DNA of 64,000 nt from CAZMRW01 sp964568805. GTDB lineage: Bacteria; Pseudomonadota; Gammaproteobacteria; Methylococcales; Methylomonadaceae. Shown one piece after another: positions 42,845-51,486 of this stretch. The notes below the pieces were generated by a model. The model had not been told where the DNA came from, made no database searches, and saw nothing but the letters and a program-made list of their open reading frames with translations. A program made the position numbers and the translations under genes. Numbering within the stretch: position 1 is the stretch's first letter; each line of letters starts with the position of its first letter. The stretch is from contig CAZMRW010000006.1 in the NCBI GenBank assembly GCA_964568805.1, positions 24,683 to 88,682 on the forward strand, written 5' to 3'.

Positions 42845-43342
42845 TCACGATAAAGCAGCCAATGCACTTTCGTAATCGGGTTCTTCCGTCAATTCACTGA
42901 CAAGTTGGCTGTAAACAACCTGATCATTTTCGTCAATAATGATAACTGCCCGGGCGGTCAGTCCGGCCAGAATGGTATCCATCAGCTTGACACCGTAATC
43001 CACGGCAAAACTTGATCGGAAACTCGATAAGGGTATGACGTTTTTTAAACCTTCCGTTTCGCAAAAACGGCATTGTGCAAAAGGCAGGTCGGCGGAAATC
43101 ACTAAAACCACGGTATTATCGAGACTACCGGCTTTTTCGTTGAATTTGCGGGTTGAAGCCGCGCATACGGGGGTATCCAGGCTGGGTACGATATTGAGTA
43201 CTTTGCGTTTACCCGCGTAGGTTGCCGGAGTGACATCGGACAGTTTTCCATTGACCAAAGTAAAATCCGGCGCTTTACTGCCAGTTGCCGGTAACTCGCC
43301 GGAGGTATGAAGGGGTTTTCCTTGAAATGTGATTGTCGCCAT
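42845..43342 (-). CDS. tpx: Thiol peroxidase
   Basis: The 165-residue atypical 2-Cys peroxiredoxin reduces lipid and hydrogen peroxides with thioredoxin. MATITFQGKPLHTSGELP is the family start. The peroxidatic Cys lies in PSLDTPVCAASTRKFN and the resolving Cys in SADLPFAQCRFCETEG. Length and layout are normal. It precedes der on the map but both face left, with der's end 70 bp away from the tpx start. Confidence 0.97.
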   Translation of the reverse strand: MATITFQGKPLHTSGELPATGSKAPDFTLVNGKLSDVTPATYAGKRKVLNIVPSLDTPVCAASTRKFNEKAGSLDNTVVLVISADLPFAQCRFCETEGLKNVIPLSSFRSSFAVDYGVKLMDTILAGLTARAVIIIDENDQVVYSQLVSELTEEPDYESALAALS

Positions 43343-43411
43343 TGCCTGTCTCCTCTTTTGTATGGGGTGAGTGCCGGATCAGATAGGATTATTTTATCCG
43401 TTTGCCATTTC

Positions 43412-44800
43412 TTATTTGGATTGATTATGCTTTGTCAGTCTCTTGCGTTTTTGCTGTTGCCTATAGGTAAGCTTGTTTTTTTGGCCGTGAAAAGGGTTTT
43501 CGGGTGATTTGAATTCAAGCCGTATTGGAGTCCCTTTCAAATGGAGTTTATCGCGGAAATAATTCATCAAATAGCGTTTGTACGCATTAGGCAAGGCATC
43601 CGTTTGAACACCGTGAATCACGACAATAGGCGGGTTGCGCCCGCCCTGATGCGCATATTTTAATTTGATGCGCCGATTGTTGACCAAAGGCGGCTGATGC
43701 GCATCGGTGGCTTCTTTCAGAATCCGGGTCAGCATCGGCGTAGACATGTCCAGCATCGCCGAATCGTACAAGGAATGAACCACATCGAATAATTTACCGA
43801 CGCCGCTGCCATGCAGCGCTGAAATCGCGTGTTTCTCGGCAAATTCAAGAAAAGAAAGTTTGACATCAATTTGCCGTTTTACGGTTTCTTTCTGTTCTGT
43901 TGTCAAACCATCCCATTTATTCAAACCGATAATCAACGCCCTGCCCGCTTCGAGCACCAGACCCAGGAGATGTGCATCCTGATCGGTTACACCCTCGCTG
44001 GCATCGATCAGATAAATAACCACATTCGATTTTTCGATGGCCTGCAAGGTTTTGATGACGCTGAATTTTTCAATCGTCTCGGAAATTTTGCTCCGCCTGC
44101 GCATGCCGGCGGTGTCTACCAGGGTAAACATTTTGCCCTGACGCTCAAACGGGATATAAATACTATCGCGGGTCGTGCCCGGTTCATCGAACACGATCAC
44201 TCTCTCTTCACCCAGCAAGCGATTAACCAGAGTCGATTTACCGACATTGGGCCGTCCGACCACGGCGATGCCAATGCCTTTAGGCACCTCTTCAGCCATT
44301 GCCTGTTCAGGGGGCAACAAGGGATCAATCCTGGCCAGTAACTCGGGTATGCCTCTGCCATGGGTAGCGGCAATCAGCACCGGTTCGCCCAACGCCAGTG
44401 AATAAAAATCGGAAGACGCCACGGTGGCATCGACGCCGTCCGTCTTGTTAACCACCAGGACCACAGGCTTATTCAATTTTCTTAGACTGTCGGCGATGAC
44501 CTTATCTGAAGCACTCAATCCTTCACGTGCATCGACTAAAAAAAACACGATATCGGCTTCTTCCAGAGCGGTTTGAACCTGTTTTCTGGCAAAACTCTCG
44601 ATGCCTTCGGCATCATCGGCGATACCGCCCGTATCGACGACTAAACAGGCACGTTTGCCATGTTTCACGCGGCCGTATTGCCGGTCTCTGGTCAATCCTG
44701 GAAAATCCGCTACGAGAGCTTCGCGGCTCCTGGTTAAATAATTGAATAAGGTGGATTTGCCGACATTGGGCCGACCGACCAGGGCTATTACGGGTAACAT
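43412..44800 (-). CDS. der: Ribosome-assembly GTPase Der (EngA)
   Basis: The 462-residue protein has two tandem G domains. The first is at the start (ALVGRPNVGKSTLFNYLT, VDTGGI, NKTDG) and the second begins near residue 178 (VVGRPNVGKSTLVNRLLG, VDTAGM, LNKWDG). The C-terminal KH-like domain starts near PPLVNNRRIKLKYAHQGG. It helps assemble the 50S subunit. It is last in the conserved hisS-yfgM-bamB-der run, 98 bp after bamB. Confidence 0.97.
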   Translation of the reverse strand: MLPVIALVGRPNVGKSTLFNYLTRSREALVADFPGLTRDRQYGRVKHGKRACLVVDTGGIADDAEGIESFARKQVQTALEEADIVFFLVDAREGLSASDKVIADSLRKLNKPVVLVVNKTDGVDATVASSDFYSLALGEPVLIAATHGRGIPELLARIDPLLPPEQAMAEEVPKGIGIAVVGRPNVGKSTLVNRLLGEERVIVFDEPGTTRDSIYIPFERQGKMFTLVDTAGMRRRSKISETIEKFSVIKTLQAIEKSNVVIYLIDASEGVTDQDAHLLGLVLEAGRALIIGLNKWDGLTTEQKETVKRQIDVKLSFLEFAEKHAISALHGSGVGKLFDVVHSLYDSAMLDMSTPMLTRILKEATDAHQPPLVNNRRIKLKYAHQGGRNPPIVVIHGVQTDALPNAYKRYLMNYFRDKLHLKGTPIRLEFKSPENPFHGQKNKLTYRQQQKRKRLTKHNQSK

Positions 44801-44898
44801 GGGTATAGGTTCTTACGAATGAGTTTTAAATAGCTTGACATCAAGAAAGTCTCCGGATGGACTTTTTCGACATCTCGCAACGAGTTGTAAAGTAAAAA

Positions 44899-46083
44899 CT
44901 ACCGTACCTTCAATGCGGCCAGAGTTCCGTCTTTCGCATAAACAATAATGGTATTATCGACGACGATGGGTTTGGCGTCGATGGCGCCGTCGGTAATTCG
45001 GGCATTGGCAAGCTGTCTGCCGTCCGCAGTCGACAACCAATGAACATAGCCTTCAAAGTCGCCGGTTACAACATAATTCTGATAAGTGGCGGGTGCCGTC
45101 AAGCTTCTATGTTGCAGGTCCTTTTGTTTCCATAAAGGCGAACCGGTTCGATGATCCAACTGCATCACGTGACTTTCCGAATCGGTTAAATAGAGATAAT
45201 CGTCATCGCTGCTCAAACCGGTACTGGATGATAAGTCTTCTTTTCGCCACAGGATATCGCCATCCAGTTCCGAAACAGCGCCAATGCCGCCATGGTAACT
45301 GGAGACATAAATGACGCCCCCTGTTTCAATCGGGTCAGCATCCAGATCGACCAGCCTGTCGATTTCCGAACGGCCCTTAGGCAGAGCGACACTGGTTTCC
45401 CAGGTAAATTTGCCGTCAGTCAATCGTAAAGCGATGAGTTTGCCATTATCCTCTCCGCTAATGATGTTTTCTTCGACAATGATCGGTGAACTGGTTCCAC
45501 GGATACTGAGGGCGGGAACGGCGCGTTCATAATTCCAAAGCTTATGCCCGGTTTTTTCATCGAGGGCAGTCATGGAGCCATCAGTCGCGCGAACGACAAC
45601 GATACCATGGGCAATAACCGGCACGGCAAGCACTTCACTGGAAACTGAAGATTTCCAGATAACGTCTCCGTTTTCAATATTAAGCGCTACGACTTCCGCA
45701 TCGGAAGTACCCAGGACTACGGTCGTGGGATTGAGCGCCGGTCCGCCGGAAAAATGAAATTCCGTCTCGGTTTCCCAAATCAGCTCTCCATTCGATAAAT
45801 TTCTGGCCTGCACCAGGCCTTCCCTGTCGGCGGCGACTACTTTTCCAGAAACGACAGCCGGCACCAATTTCAGTGTCTGTTTATCGGCGCCGACCCCGAC
45901 CGACTCCTTCCAAAGCACGTCAAGTTCGATTTCGGGGCTGTATTCGACTAATGGATTAGGCGGGTCGGCGTTGTCGGTGCCGCCGAGAAAATAATCGGTT
46001 ATGCCCGACAGGCCTTCGCCGATTGACGCAACTGACGTACATCCGGTTAAACCCAAGATAATCAAAAAGACAATAACACGCAT
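44899..46083 (-). CDS. bamB: Outer-membrane assembly lipoprotein BamB
   Basis: The 394-residue lipoprotein of the BAM complex has a signal ending in the lipobox LTGC (Cys15) and an eight-bladed PQQ-like beta-propeller. Its repeats are marked by A...G...W pairs such as ALNIENGDVIWKSSVSSEV, ALDEKTGHKLWNY and ALRLTDGKFTWETSVAL. It assists folding of outer-membrane proteins. Its start overlaps the stop of the yfgM-like gene by one base. Confidence 0.95.
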   Translation of the reverse strand: MRVIVFLIILGLTGCTSVASIGEGLSGITDYFLGGTDNADPPNPLVEYSPEIELDVLWKESVGVGADKQTLKLVPAVVSGKVVAADREGLVQARNLSNGELIWETETEFHFSGGPALNPTTVVLGTSDAEVVALNIENGDVIWKSSVSSEVLAVPVIAHGIVVVRATDGSMTALDEKTGHKLWNYERAVPALSIRGTSSPIIVEENIISGEDNGKLIALRLTDGKFTWETSVALPKGRSEIDRLVDLDADPIETGGVIYVSSYHGGIGAVSELDGDILWRKEDLSSSTGLSSDDDYLYLTDSESHVMQLDHRTGSPLWKQKDLQHRSLTAPATYQNYVVTGDFEGYVHWLSTADGRQLANARITDGAIDAKPIVVDNTIIVYAKDGTLAALKVR

Positions 46084-46730
46084 TATTTTTGATTTTCAAT
46101 CTTTTCCGGAGCAGTCAAATCGTCTATTTTGATCTTTAACAGCGGCGAATGCTGACCGCTTCTTAAGGCCTTTTCATAGGACGTGCGCGCTTCATCCAAA
46201 CGATCGAGGGCAACCAGTAAATCACCGGTCAATTCATCATAATTGCCTGAAAAACTCGACTCGGTAGACGGATCGACTTCGCTGATCAACTGCAAACCCT
46301 GCTCATACTCGCCACTTGCCAGCATCAGCCGGGCCAGCCTCAGTTTCGCTATATTGCTCAATTCCTTACCTGAATTGGCGGCTATCTGCTTTAACAGATC
46401 CTTGGCTCCTGCAATATCGCCCTGCTGCACTTTGAATTTTGCCTGTAACAGCCCGCCGAAGTCGGCATATTCGGTATTTTTAAACTGCTCCTGGATGCGT
46501 TCGGCAAGTTTGACGACAGAATCCGTTTTGTTTTCGTCTGCGGCTTTTACCATCTGGGCATAAAGATTGGAAGCCTGTTCGGCGTTTTCCTGGGTATTAC
46601 TACGCCAAAAATTCCAGCCTATAATTACGGCGATACCAATCACGACACCGATAATCGAGGATAACCCATTTTCTTTCCACCATGATTTCAATGCTTCAAG
46701 TTGTTCTTCTTCTGTATCGTAAATAGCCAC
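46083..46730 (-). CDS. yfgM: YfgM-like Sec-translocon ancillary protein
   Basis: The 215-residue protein begins MAIYDTEEEQLEALKSWWKE, then has a membrane helix (SSIIGVVIGIAVIIGWNFW) and a periplasmic TPR-like domain, the YfgM architecture. In E. coli YfgM binds SecYEG and the chaperone PpiD. It is preceded by hisS and followed by bamB with a one-base overlap, as in other gammaproteobacteria. Confidence 0.93.
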   Translation of the reverse strand: MAIYDTEEEQLEALKSWWKENGLSSIIGVVIGIAVIIGWNFWRSNTQENAEQASNLYAQMVKAADENKTDSVVKLAERIQEQFKNTEYADFGGLLQAKFKVQQGDIAGAKDLLKQIAANSGKELSNIAKLRLARLMLASGEYEQGLQLISEVDPSTESSFSGNYDELTGDLLVALDRLDEARTSYEKALRSGQHSPLLKIKIDDLTAPEKIENQK

Positions 46731-46763
46731 TACTGTCCCCAGTTGAATTTGTTGATAAGTAAA

Positions 46764-48056
46764 TCAGTGAGTTCCAAAACGTTGCTGCAAAAACTCTATG
46801 GCTTCATGCCGGGACAGAGTCTGCTGGGAGGTTTCGTTGCCTGCCTCGAACCTGAGGTGTTTAAGGCCGATCTTGCCCTGGTTCACTTCATCATCTCCTA
46901 AAATGACGGCAAATTCGGCCCCTATCTTATCGGCTCTCTTAAACTGACTCTTGAAACTGCCGCCGCCGCAATGAATCTGCAGCTTTATTGAAGGAATTTC
47001 ATTTCTGATCGCTTCCGCCAGACGCAAGCCCTCGCGCTCGGCCAGTTCGCCGACGCGGATCATATAAACATCCACCGGTTTTGAAACCGGCACCTTCTCC
47101 AGAGTTTCCACCAGCGCCAGTAAACGTTCCATGCCCATAGCAAAACCACAGGCATAATTGGTTTTGCCGCCTAGCTGTTCGATTAGGCTGTCATAACGTC
47201 CGCCGGCACAGACGGTGCCCTGCGAGCCAAGCTCATCGGTCACCCATTCGAATACGGTTTTACCGTAATAATCCAGTCCTCGCACCAGGCGGGTATTAAT
47301 TTCATAACGGATGCCGAGTTCATCCAGAATCGCCAATAAGGTATTAAAATGGTCTTTGCTGTCATCGCCCAAATAATCCATTAAGACCGGAGCGGAGTCG
47401 ACAACGTCTTTCATCTGCGGGTTTTTGGTATCCAGAATTCGCAGCGGATTGGTTTCCAGTCGGCGCAGACTATCCGCATCCAGCCGATCAAGATGCTGTC
47501 GTAAATAGGCCACCAGATTTTCCCGATATCGGGCGCGTTCCGAAAGGGTGCCTAAGGAATTTAACTGCAATCGGACTTTATCCAGAATCCCGAGCCTTTT
47601 CCATAAGCGCTGCATGATCAAGATTAATTCCGCATCGATATCAGGCCCGGCCATGCCGTAGGTTTCAACGCCGAGCTGATAGAACTGGCGATACCGTCCC
47701 TTCTGAGGCCGCTCGTGCCGATACATTGGCCCGTAGTACCATAAGCGTTGCACCTGGTTATGAATCAGGCCATGCTCGAGACAGGCCCTGAGGCAACCGG
47801 CAGTTCCCTCAGGCCGCAAGGTCAGCGAATCGCCATTGCGGTCATCGAAGGTGTACATTTCTTTTTCGACAATATCGGTGACTTCACCGATTGAGCGTTT
47901 GAAAAGCTCTGTCTTTTCGACGATGGGCAGCCGGATTTCATTATATCCATAGGAACCGAGCACTTCCCGGATCACTTGTTCGGCATATTGCCAAAGCGGA
48001 GCTTGTTCGGGGAGCACATCATGCATCCCCCGGATTGCTTGTAATATCTGTGTCAT
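46764..48056 (-). CDS. hisS: Histidyl-tRNA synthetase
   Basis: The 430-residue class II synthetase has QAIRGMHDVLPEQAPLW, motif 2 in TLRPEGTAGCLRACLEHGL then WYYGPMYRHERPQKGRYRQF, the histidine motif LVRGLDYYGKTVFEW, and motif 3 in CGFAMGMERLLALVE. It has a C-terminal anticodon-binding domain. Length is as usual. It lies 15 bases after pilW, where rodZ and ispG normally intervene in E. coli. Confidence 0.98.
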   Translation of the reverse strand: MTQILQAIRGMHDVLPEQAPLWQYAEQVIREVLGSYGYNEIRLPIVEKTELFKRSIGEVTDIVEKEMYTFDDRNGDSLTLRPEGTAGCLRACLEHGLIHNQVQRLWYYGPMYRHERPQKGRYRQFYQLGVETYGMAGPDIDAELILIMQRLWKRLGILDKVRLQLNSLGTLSERARYRENLVAYLRQHLDRLDADSLRRLETNPLRILDTKNPQMKDVVDSAPVLMDYLGDDSKDHFNTLLAILDELGIRYEINTRLVRGLDYYGKTVFEWVTDELGSQGTVCAGGRYDSLIEQLGGKTNYACGFAMGMERLLALVETLEKVPVSKPVDVYMIRVGELAEREGLRLAEAIRNEIPSIKLQIHCGGGSFKSQFKRADKIGAEFAVILGDDEVNQGKIGLKHLRFEAGNETSQQTLSRHEAIEFLQQRFGTH

Positions 48057-48071
48057 GTCTTAGACAGCCGG

Positions 48072-48839
48072 CTACGGAAGAACCGACCGGATCTTGGTTG
48101 CTTCGTTTGAAATAGGAAATTTTTCCAGTAATAAATTCCGGTATTCTTTGGCGCTACTGATATTGCCGAGCGCGCGCTCGGTATAAAAGGCGATGTACAA
48201 TGTTTCAGGCGTATGCTCCGCTACGCTCAAATACCGTTCCAAAAATCCTTTCGCGGCCCATAAATCACTCTTTTCATAACTGATTTTTTGCATCGCCGAT
48301 AATGCCGGCGCGAAAGTCTTATTATATTCCAGCGCCTGTCTGAAATAGGCTTCGGCTTTCTGCTTATCGCCAATGCTCAAAAGACAACGCCCGGCATTGG
48401 TCATCGCCTGCCATTGCCTGTCGTTCAACGGATTGGTAGCGGCCGCCTCCAACAAAGGCAGCCCCTTATCGGTGTCGCCGCGTTCACATAAAAAACGGCC
48501 GTAATTATTCTGCACACCGAAATCGTCCGGTTTCAGTTTCAGGGCAGCTTCATATTCGTCTTCAGCATCATCGAACTGTCTTAATTTTTCATACAAAAAA
48601 GCCAATGCATTATGAGCCTGGGCGTTGCCGGGATCACGATCAACTGCGTTCAATAAGCTTTCTTTCGCAATATCCAGCTTATTGATATTCATGTAGCGAA
48701 CGCCCAATTGCAAATGGGTTTCCGCAATGTCCTTATTCTTGTCGCTGGATTCGCCGAGCATACCGCAGTTCGTCAGAATTGCCGCAATCAGCGCGGCCAG
48801 CATAATACGATTAACTATTTTGAAATGATCAGGCCGCAC
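48072..48839 (-). CDS. pilW: Type IV pilus biogenesis/stability lipoprotein PilW (PilF)
   Basis: The 255-residue lipoprotein has a signal ending LTNC (Cys about 25) and six TPR repeats (for example AETHLQLGVRYMNINKLDIAKESL, AHNALAFLYEKLRQFDDAEDEY). It acts as the pilotin that brings PilQ to the outer membrane and stabilises its multimers. It is encoded away from pilMNOPQ but in its standard place after rlmN, overlapping it by 11 bases. Confidence 0.93.
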   Translation of the reverse strand: MRPDHFKIVNRIMLAALIAAILTNCGMLGESSDKNKDIAETHLQLGVRYMNINKLDIAKESLLNAVDRDPGNAQAHNALAFLYEKLRQFDDAEDEYEAALKLKPDDFGVQNNYGRFLCERGDTDKGLPLLEAAATNPLNDRQWQAMTNAGRCLLSIGDKQKAEAYFRQALEYNKTFAPALSAMQKISYEKSDLWAAKGFLERYLSVAEHTPETLYIAFYTERALGNISSAKEYRNLLLEKFPISNEATKIRSVLP

Positions 48840-49941
48840 GTTCGTTTCCTATAGCTTTGAGTTTAAGATGTCTGCGGCTTTTATCCTCGACTTGACCGAC
48901 GAGCTGGCCACAAGCCGCATCGATGTCTTCACCTCGGGTTTTCCTGACTGTGGTGACAATTCCGGCATCGTTTAACAGGGTTTTAAAACGGTTGATCGTC
49001 GTATTGCTGGAACAGCGGTAGGACGAGCCAGGAAAAGGATTGAACGGAATCAGATTAAGTTTGGACGGCACGGCCTTTAATAACCGGATCAAACCCTGGG
49101 CATCCTGCATCGAATCGTTGATACCGTCCAGCATCACATATTCAAAGGTAATGGTGCGCCGAGGAGCAATTTTGGCGTTATCCCGGCAGGCTTCCATCAA
49201 TTCCTTCAATGGATATTTTTTGTTGATCGGCACCAATTGGTCCCTGAGTTCATCGGTCACCGCATGCAGCGATACCGCCAGACTGACATCGCAAACCTGC
49301 GTCAACCGGTACATCGCCGGCACGACGCCGGATGTGCTGATGGTGACCCGGCGCTTGGATAGCCCGAACGCGAAATCATCCATCATCAGATGCATCGCGG
49401 CGACAACATTGTCAAAATTCAACAAGGGCTCGCCCATACCCATCATGACCACGTTGGTGATTCTTTTACCGGATCCCAGGCGTTTTTGCGCGACCAGCAC
49501 TTGACCGATAATTTCCGATGTGGTCAAGTTGCGGTTAAAACCTTGCTGCGCAGTTGAACAGAACGTGCAGGCCAGCGCGCAGCCGATTTGCGACGAAACA
49601 CAAAGCGTGCCCCGCCCTTCCTCAGGAATAAAAACCGTTTCGACCCGATTGCCGCAATGGGTCTGCATCGCCCATTTTCGGGTGCCGTCAGTGGCGATTT
49701 GTTCCACCACGATTTCCGGCGTAGCCATATGGCAATGCTCGTGCAAATGGGCGCGCAGGGATTTGCTCAGATTGGTCATCTGCTCGAAATCTTCGACGCC
49801 TTCCTGATAGATCCATTTCAACAACTGGGTCGCGCGAAACGGCTTTTCACCCCGTTCGACAAAAAAGTCCTGCAGGCCCTTTCTGTCAAAATCGAGCAGA
49901 TTAATGGATTTTACCTTAGCGGGTGCGGGAGCAGAGTTCAT
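48829..49941 (-). CDS. rlmN: 23S rRNA/tRNA adenine-C2 methyltransferase RlmN
   Basis: The radical SAM methylase acts on A2503 of 23S rRNA and A37 of some tRNAs. Cluster cysteines are in GCALACTFCSTAQQGF, the SAM-binding VVMMGMGEPLLNFDN follows, and the catalytic Cys lies in RKTRGEDIDAACGQL. I place the start at ATG 49941 (MNSAPAP), giving 370 residues. The frame is open upstream to 50112, but that part is the shadow of ndk. The start lies inside the end of ndk with a 26-base overlap. Confidence 0.95.
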   Translation of the reverse strand: MNSAPAPAKVKSINLLDFDRKGLQDFFVERGEKPFRATQLLKWIYQEGVEDFEQMTNLSKSLRAHLHEHCHMATPEIVVEQIATDGTRKWAMQTHCGNRVETVFIPEEGRGTLCVSSQIGCALACTFCSTAQQGFNRNLTTSEIIGQVLVAQKRLGSGKRITNVVMMGMGEPLLNFDNVVAAMHLMMDDFAFGLSKRRVTISTSGVVPAMYRLTQVCDVSLAVSLHAVTDELRDQLVPINKKYPLKELMEACRDNAKIAPRRTITFEYVMLDGINDSMQDAQGLIRLLKAVPSKLNLIPFNPFPGSSYRCSSNTTINRFKTLLNDAGIVTTVRKTRGEDIDAACGQLVGQVEDKSRRHLKLKAIGNERAA

Positions 49942-50356
49942 TATCGGAGAAAAAGAATGCGATTTCTTCTTTGGCGGTTTCTGCGGCATCCGATCCATGC
50001 ACCGCATTTTCGTCGATGCTGTTGGCGAAATCGGCGCGTATCGTGCCTGGAGCTGCGTCCTTGGGATTGGTGGCGCCCATAATTTCACGATTTTTGGCAA
50101 TAGCATCCTCACCTTCCAACACCTGCATCATCACAGGCCCGGAAATCATGAATGAAACCAGATCCTTAAAGAAAGGCCGTGCGCTGTGTACCGCATAAAA
50201 ACCTTCCGCCTGCGCCTGGGTTAAATGCACCATTTTAGCGGCAACGATTTTCAAGCCGTTTTTTTCGAAGCGGCTGTAAATTTCACCGATCACATTTTTT
50301 GCTACAGCGTCAGGTTTAATGATTGAGAAAGTGCGTTCTATCGCCATTTTTTTCAA
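49916..50356 (-). CDS. ndk: Nucleoside diphosphate kinase
   Basis: The 146-residue enzyme equilibrates nucleoside triphosphates. It has ERTFSIIKPDAVAKNVIGEI, VMMQVLEGEDAI, the ATNPKDAAPGTIRADF segment, and NAVHGSDAAETAKEEI with the phosphorylated His. The start could be the second Met (MAIERTF), giving the usual 143 residues. It is the first gene of the ndk-rlmN-pilW unit. Confidence 0.98.
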   Translation of the reverse strand: MKKMAIERTFSIIKPDAVAKNVIGEIYSRFEKNGLKIVAAKMVHLTQAQAEGFYAVHSARPFFKDLVSFMISGPVMMQVLEGEDAIAKNREIMGATNPKDAAPGTIRADFANSIDENAVHGSDAAETAKEEIAFFFSDNELCSRTR

Positions 50357-50454
50357 AACTCCAGTTAAAAAATTTAATTAATCGACCATTATATCCGATC
50401 AGCCCCTTATTTCGAAGATAACATAACGCTATTGCCCTCGAAAGAGCCTTTCTG

Positions 50455-51396
50455 TTAAGGCCGGTTGTCGATATCCGCGCCTTCTTTCACCGGTATCAGC
50501 AGATCTTCAGGACTGATGCCCAGCATTAACGCCATCGGACTGGCGATAAAAATCGATGAATAGGTGCCGAAAATCACGCCAAACAGTAACACAATCGAAA
50601 AATTGTGAATGGTCTGACCGCCTAGAAAAAACAGCGAAACCAGCACCAGTAATACCGTCACAGAGGTCATCAGGGTTCTGCTTAAGGTTTCATTGATCGA
50701 AATATTCATGATTTGTTCGGTTGATTCCTTTCTCATGAACCTGAAATTTTCCCGAATCCGGTCATAAACAACGATGGTGTCGTTCAATGAATAACCGATT
50801 AGCGCAAGAACCGCCGCCAATACCGTCAAATCAAACTCAAAACCCATCAACGAAAACAAGCCAAGGGTAACAATCACGTCATGAAGTGTCGCCAGCACCG
50901 CACCGGTCGAAAATTTCCATTCAAAACGCCAGGCTATATAAATTAAAATGCCTATCGTTGAATAGAGAAGAGCCAGAAAACCATCCTCGGCCAGATCATC
51001 GCCGACTTGAGGCCCTACAAATTCGACGCGATGCACTTTCACGGGTTCTGCGTTATTTTTATTTATGGCGTCAAGCACCTTGACACTCATATCCTTACTG
51101 CTCACGCCTTCCTGGAGTTTCAAACGAATCAGGACATCCTTGGCCGAACCAAAATTTTGCACAGTGGCATCACTAAAACCGGCTTCTTTAAGGGTACTGC
51201 GCAATACCGTTAAATCTGCAGTTTGCTGATAACCGACTTCAATCAGCGTACCGCCGGTAAAATCGATGCCCATATGCAGTCCGCGAGTGGCGAGCGAAAC
51301 GATCGCGATTATCGTCAGGATCGCGGAAAAAGTCAGCGCTATTTTCCGGTTGCCTATAAAATCTATATTTGTCTTATACATGTATTTAATCTTCAA
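50455..51396 (-). CDS. secF: Sec translocon accessory protein SecF
   Basis: The 313-residue inner-membrane protein has FIGNRKIALTFSAIL, the SecF signature GIDFTGGTLIEV, and a six-helix block with FDLTVLAAVLALIGYSLNDT and VVYDRIRENFR, the conserved proton-conducting segment. With SecD it uses the proton gradient to pull proteins out of the SecYEG channel. The frame opens at ATG 51396, but a shorter start at MYKTNIDF (residue 6) is the more usual N-terminus. It lies 90 bp after secD. Confidence 0.97.
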   Translation of the reverse strand: MKIKYMYKTNIDFIGNRKIALTFSAILTIIAIVSLATRGLHMGIDFTGGTLIEVGYQQTADLTVLRSTLKEAGFSDATVQNFGSAKDVLIRLKLQEGVSSKDMSVKVLDAINKNNAEPVKVHRVEFVGPQVGDDLAEDGFLALLYSTIGILIYIAWRFEWKFSTGAVLATLHDVIVTLGLFSLMGFEFDLTVLAAVLALIGYSLNDTIVVYDRIRENFRFMRKESTEQIMNISINETLSRTLMTSVTVLLVLVSLFFLGGQTIHNFSIVLLFGVIFGTYSSIFIASPMALMLGISPEDLLIPVKEGADIDNRP

Positions 51397-51486
51397 AAAT
51401 AAGGTTCAGGATTCAAGACCGGGTTCAAGGTTTGCAGGGTCACTATTCGAATTTTTTTCGTCCTGCACCTTGAGCCCTGTATCTGA

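Noticed and set aside
49942..50112. N-terminal extension of RlmN by 57 residues
   Set aside because: The extension is an alternative frame of ndk and has no RlmN homology; the ATG at 49941 matches the family start.
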